In this document: positions 38,943-40,988 of the stretch, piece after piece
How positions within the stretch are numbered: position 1 is the first letter of the stretch
Layout of the letters: each line of letters begins with the position of its first letter
Source: CAYRXM01 sp964428175
GTDB taxonomy: Bacteria > Chloroflexota > Anaerolineae > JAFGEY01
Length of the DNA: 40,988 nucleotides
NCBI GenBank assembly: GCA_964428175.1
Contig: CAYRXM010000023.1
Coordinates: 1-40,988 of the forward strand
Reading direction: 5' to 3'
Position numbers and translations under genes: made by a program
The notes under the pieces: generated by a model
What the model was told of the DNA's origin: nothing
Database searches by the model: none
Seen by the model: the letters and a program-made list of their open reading frames with translations, nothing else

Positions 38943-40943
38943 ATCCTTTACCCCGCTCAAACATTCCCAAGACCATCCTGAATTTTCTCTGGAAAGGGCG
39001 TTTCATCTACCTGCAACTGCTCATCCTGGCCGGGGTGGTCTGGCTGATGTGGCCCTGGCGCGAGACCTCGGCGCTGCCCAACCCGGCCTACCCGGCCTAC
39101 ACGCCCGAACCGCCCGACCGGCAGGAGACGCTCATCTTGTGTCCCGAAGTGTTATCGCCCGGCGCCATGGCCTCGGCGCGCGTCATCGTCTATGACCCCG
39201 ACAGCGGCGCGCCGGTCTCGGGCGCCCAGGTGCGCGTGTCGATGACCTTGCCGGGGCAGACGGTGACCGGCCCGACAGCCCCGTGCATCACGGACGATCA
39301 GGGCATCGTCCCCATCCAACTGGACGTTCCCGCAGACGCCTCGGGCCATTACACGCTTGAATTCGACGTGACCAGTTGGATCGGCGAGCAGCACGCCGCC
39401 TGCCCGGTGCGCGTGGAACAAGCCCTGACCCTCGATCTGATCACCGACCGGGCAACCTATGCCCCCGGTCAAACCATCCACGCGCTGCTGCGCGCCGCCG
39501 TCGCTGCCTCCGGCCGCGCCATGCCCGATCTGCCCGTCCGCTTTGACGTCTACGACGCCCGCGACAACCGCATCTGCTCGACCCAGGCGGCCACCTCGGA
39601 CGATGGGCTGGCCCTCGCCAGCTGCGCGCTGGAGCCGGCAGTCAACAAGGGAGACTATCGCGTGGTCGCGGCGCTGGACGATCCGGTCATGCGCGTCGAG
39701 CGCGTTGTTTCCGTTCAGGCGACTATGCCGGACGCCTCGGCCCGGACGCTCGACGACCGCACGGCGCAGCAGTCGGTGACGGTTGGGTTAGCCCGGCAGG
39801 CGATTTTGCTCTCGGCGATGCCGGAAAGCGACACGCTGGAGCCGGGGATCGAGAACATTGTCTATCTGGAGGCCCGCTACCCTGACGGCACACCCGCCCA
39901 ATGCACCCTCGACCTGACCACGCCGGACGGTCCAATCAGTCTGAAAACGGACGCGCAGGGCCGCGCCGAGTGGCGTATCACACCGCTTGAGCGGCGTGAT
40001 ACGCCACAGCCCGGCAGGTTTGTCGAGATCGAGATCGTCGCGCAGGACGAGCAGGGACATTCGGGCCAGGCGACCTTGCGCCTGCCGGTCGAGGCCGGCG
40101 GGCGCGGATTTTTGCTGCGCCCCGACCGGCTCACCTATCATCCCGGCGAGACGATACACGCCGATCTGGTGGCCTCGTTCCCGGTTGGGAACGTCTACCT
40201 CGATCTGATCTGGAACGGTCAGCTGGTTGCCACTTTTTCGGCCCCAACTACCGTCAGGTTCTCCGTGCGCATCGATCCGGCCTGGACGGGCGATCTCGTG
40301 CTGCGCGGCTATACGCTGGACAACGGCCTGGTCGCCGACGCGCGCGCGGTGTCTGTGCTGCCGCCCGGCGCGCTGGACGTCTCGGCGCAGGCCGGGCGCG
40401 CGGTTTACCGGCCCGGCGAAACGGCGGCGGTGTCGGTGCATGTGCGCGACGCGCAGGGCCACGACACGGCAGCCGTGCTGGCCCTCGCCGCCCGCGATGC
40501 GGCCTTATCCGCGCCGCTTCAGGCTGTGGACGACCAGACGGCGGTCATCCGCTCGCTGCGCGGCGTTGCGGCGACACCGCGCTATGCCGGGATCATTGAA
40601 AAGCCCCGCGCTATGCCCATCGCGATCCGCCAACAGTTCGAGGCGGTCGACGCAGCACGGGCCGCGCGCCGGGCGGCTTTTCAGGACCTGGCGACGCGCT
40701 GGATGTGGGGGCTGGTCGCGCTCGCCGGAATGAGCTGGATCGTCGTGCTGGTCGGCGGGTGGCGAGGGCGCTGGCTGAACGGGCGCTTGATCGCCACGAC
40801 GTTGATCGGCGGGCCGTTTGCGCTGGCCTTGATCGCCGGGGCAAGTGCGCTGCTGGCCTACGGCGGGCAGTGGCTCTTTGGGCCGGGCGCACTGATCGTG
40901 CTCGGCCTGGGCTGGTTGAGCGCGCTGCTGGCGCTGCTGGTCG
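38939..40943 (+). CDS. Membrane protein with macroglobulin-like (MG2/A2M-type) domains, truncated by contig end
   Basis: At least 668 residues, with the 3' end missing. An N-terminal signal-anchor helix (about residues 22-40) precedes a long extracytoplasmic part of repeated beta domains. Three segments resemble the alpha-2-macroglobulin MG2 opening: TDRATYAPGQTIHALLRA, RPDRLTYHPGETIHADLVA and AGRAVYRPGETAAVSVHV. Several hydrophobic helices follow from about residue 585 to the end. No thioester CxEQ motif is visible in what remains. The ATG overlaps comB (ATGA). The final seven codons that would extend the frame beyond 40943 (EIGRAHV) come from sequencing adapter, not from the genome. An in-frame palindrome lies at 39971-40006. 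The function is uncertain; a cell-surface trap or adhesin-like role is possible. Confidence 0.8.
39971..40006. repeat. In-frame palindrome inside the macroglobulin-like gene
   Basis: TGGCGTATCACACCGC (39971-39986) and GCGGCGTGATACGCCA (39991-40006) pair at 15 of 16 positions around the loop TTGA. The 36-base unit begins on a codon and spans twelve codons (WRITPLERRDTP), falling between two beta domains. Confidence 0.7.
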
Positions 40944-40988
40944 AGATCGGAAGAGCACACGTCTGAACTCCAGTCACGAGATTCCATC
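40944..40988 (+). other. Illumina TruSeq adapter and index read-through (contamination)
   Basis: AGATCGGAAGAGCACACGTC and the following 14 bases (40944-40977) are the TruSeq read-1 3' adapter. GAGATTCC (40978-40985) matches a standard i7 index (D704), and ATC begins the flow-cell sequence. On the opposite strand the same bases would translate to the well-known artefact VCSSDL. This is not genomic sequence. Confidence 0.98.

Noticed and set aside
1..40943. tRNA, rRNA or CRISPR arrays
   Set aside because: I scanned for T-arm-like GGTTCGAATCC patterns, conserved rRNA segments and regularly spaced direct repeats and found none; a covariance search could still reveal a missed small RNA.

Overview
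The window reads as one end of a draft, probably metagenome-derived, contig from a GC-rich (roughly 60-65%) bacterium. Dense gene packing, frequent GTG/TTG starts behind strong GGAGG-type ribosome sites, a many-GAF SpoIIE phosphatase, a ferredoxin-fused ETF alpha and abundant small palindromic repeats make a Chloroflexota (Anaerolineae/Caldilineae-like) origin my best inference. No rRNA, tRNA or other phylogenetic marker is present to prove it. The last 45 bases are an Illumina adapter plus index, so the right end is an assembly artefact and the last gene is cut.

Layout. 0.1-4.2 kb (minus): orphan sugar-type binding lipoprotein, glycerate 2-kinase, carbamate kinase and a small Hsp20 whose Shine-Dalgarno sequence is buried in a 17-bp hairpin. 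4.2-6.2 kb: a short inverted-repeat element, then pyrG with a promoter-terminator leader suggesting attenuation. 6.2-11.8 kb (plus): a partner-switching module (STAS antagonist, HATPase anti-sigma kinase, membrane four-GAF PP2C phosphatase) followed by a Gfo/Idh oxidoreductase. 11.8-16.5 kb (minus): a presumptive operon of acyl-CoA dehydrogenase, a CxxC membrane protein, EtfB, ferredoxin-fused EtfA and a YhhQ-type queuosine-precursor transporter, diverging through a symmetric promoter/operator from an SLC13 permease at 16.6-18.4 kb. 18.4-23.9 kb (minus): phosphomannomutase/phosphoglucomutase, uvrA, a nucleotidyltransferase. 24.0-26.2 kb: an ECF-like sigma factor with a long structured leader, then about 1.4 kb without convincing genes that holds a second copy of the 4.3-kb repeat, a lower-GC stretch and a 161-bp inverted-repeat element with a 10-bp target duplication. 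26.2-28.6 kb (plus): a MurE-type ligase translationally coupled to an MBL-fold hydrolase. 28.7-33.5 kb (minus): patatin, 2-oxoacid oxidoreductase gamma and beta subunits without an alpha subunit, a DMT transporter and a PHP hydrolase. 33.7-36.1 kb (minus): ArfB, then ArsR regulator - CDP-alcohol phosphatidyltransferase - Lgt. 36.2-40.9 kb (plus): nucleotide-sugar dehydrogenase, YjbQ, ComB-like phosphatase and a truncated membrane protein with macroglobulin-like domains.

How the genes fit together. Central functions (CTP synthesis, UvrA, MurE, Lgt, phosphoglycerol-lipid chemistry, UDP-sugar oxidation) are mixed with energy metabolism of an at least partly anaerobic or fermentative type (ferredoxin-linked ETF with an acyl-CoA dehydrogenase; ferredoxin-dependent 2-oxoacid oxidoreductase). 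Signalling is represented by partner switching and an ECF-like sigma. The most unusual material is not in the known protein families but in the small palindromic DNA: one sequesters the hsp20 ribosome site, two lie in frame inside coding sequences, and several inverted-repeat elements sit at promoters.
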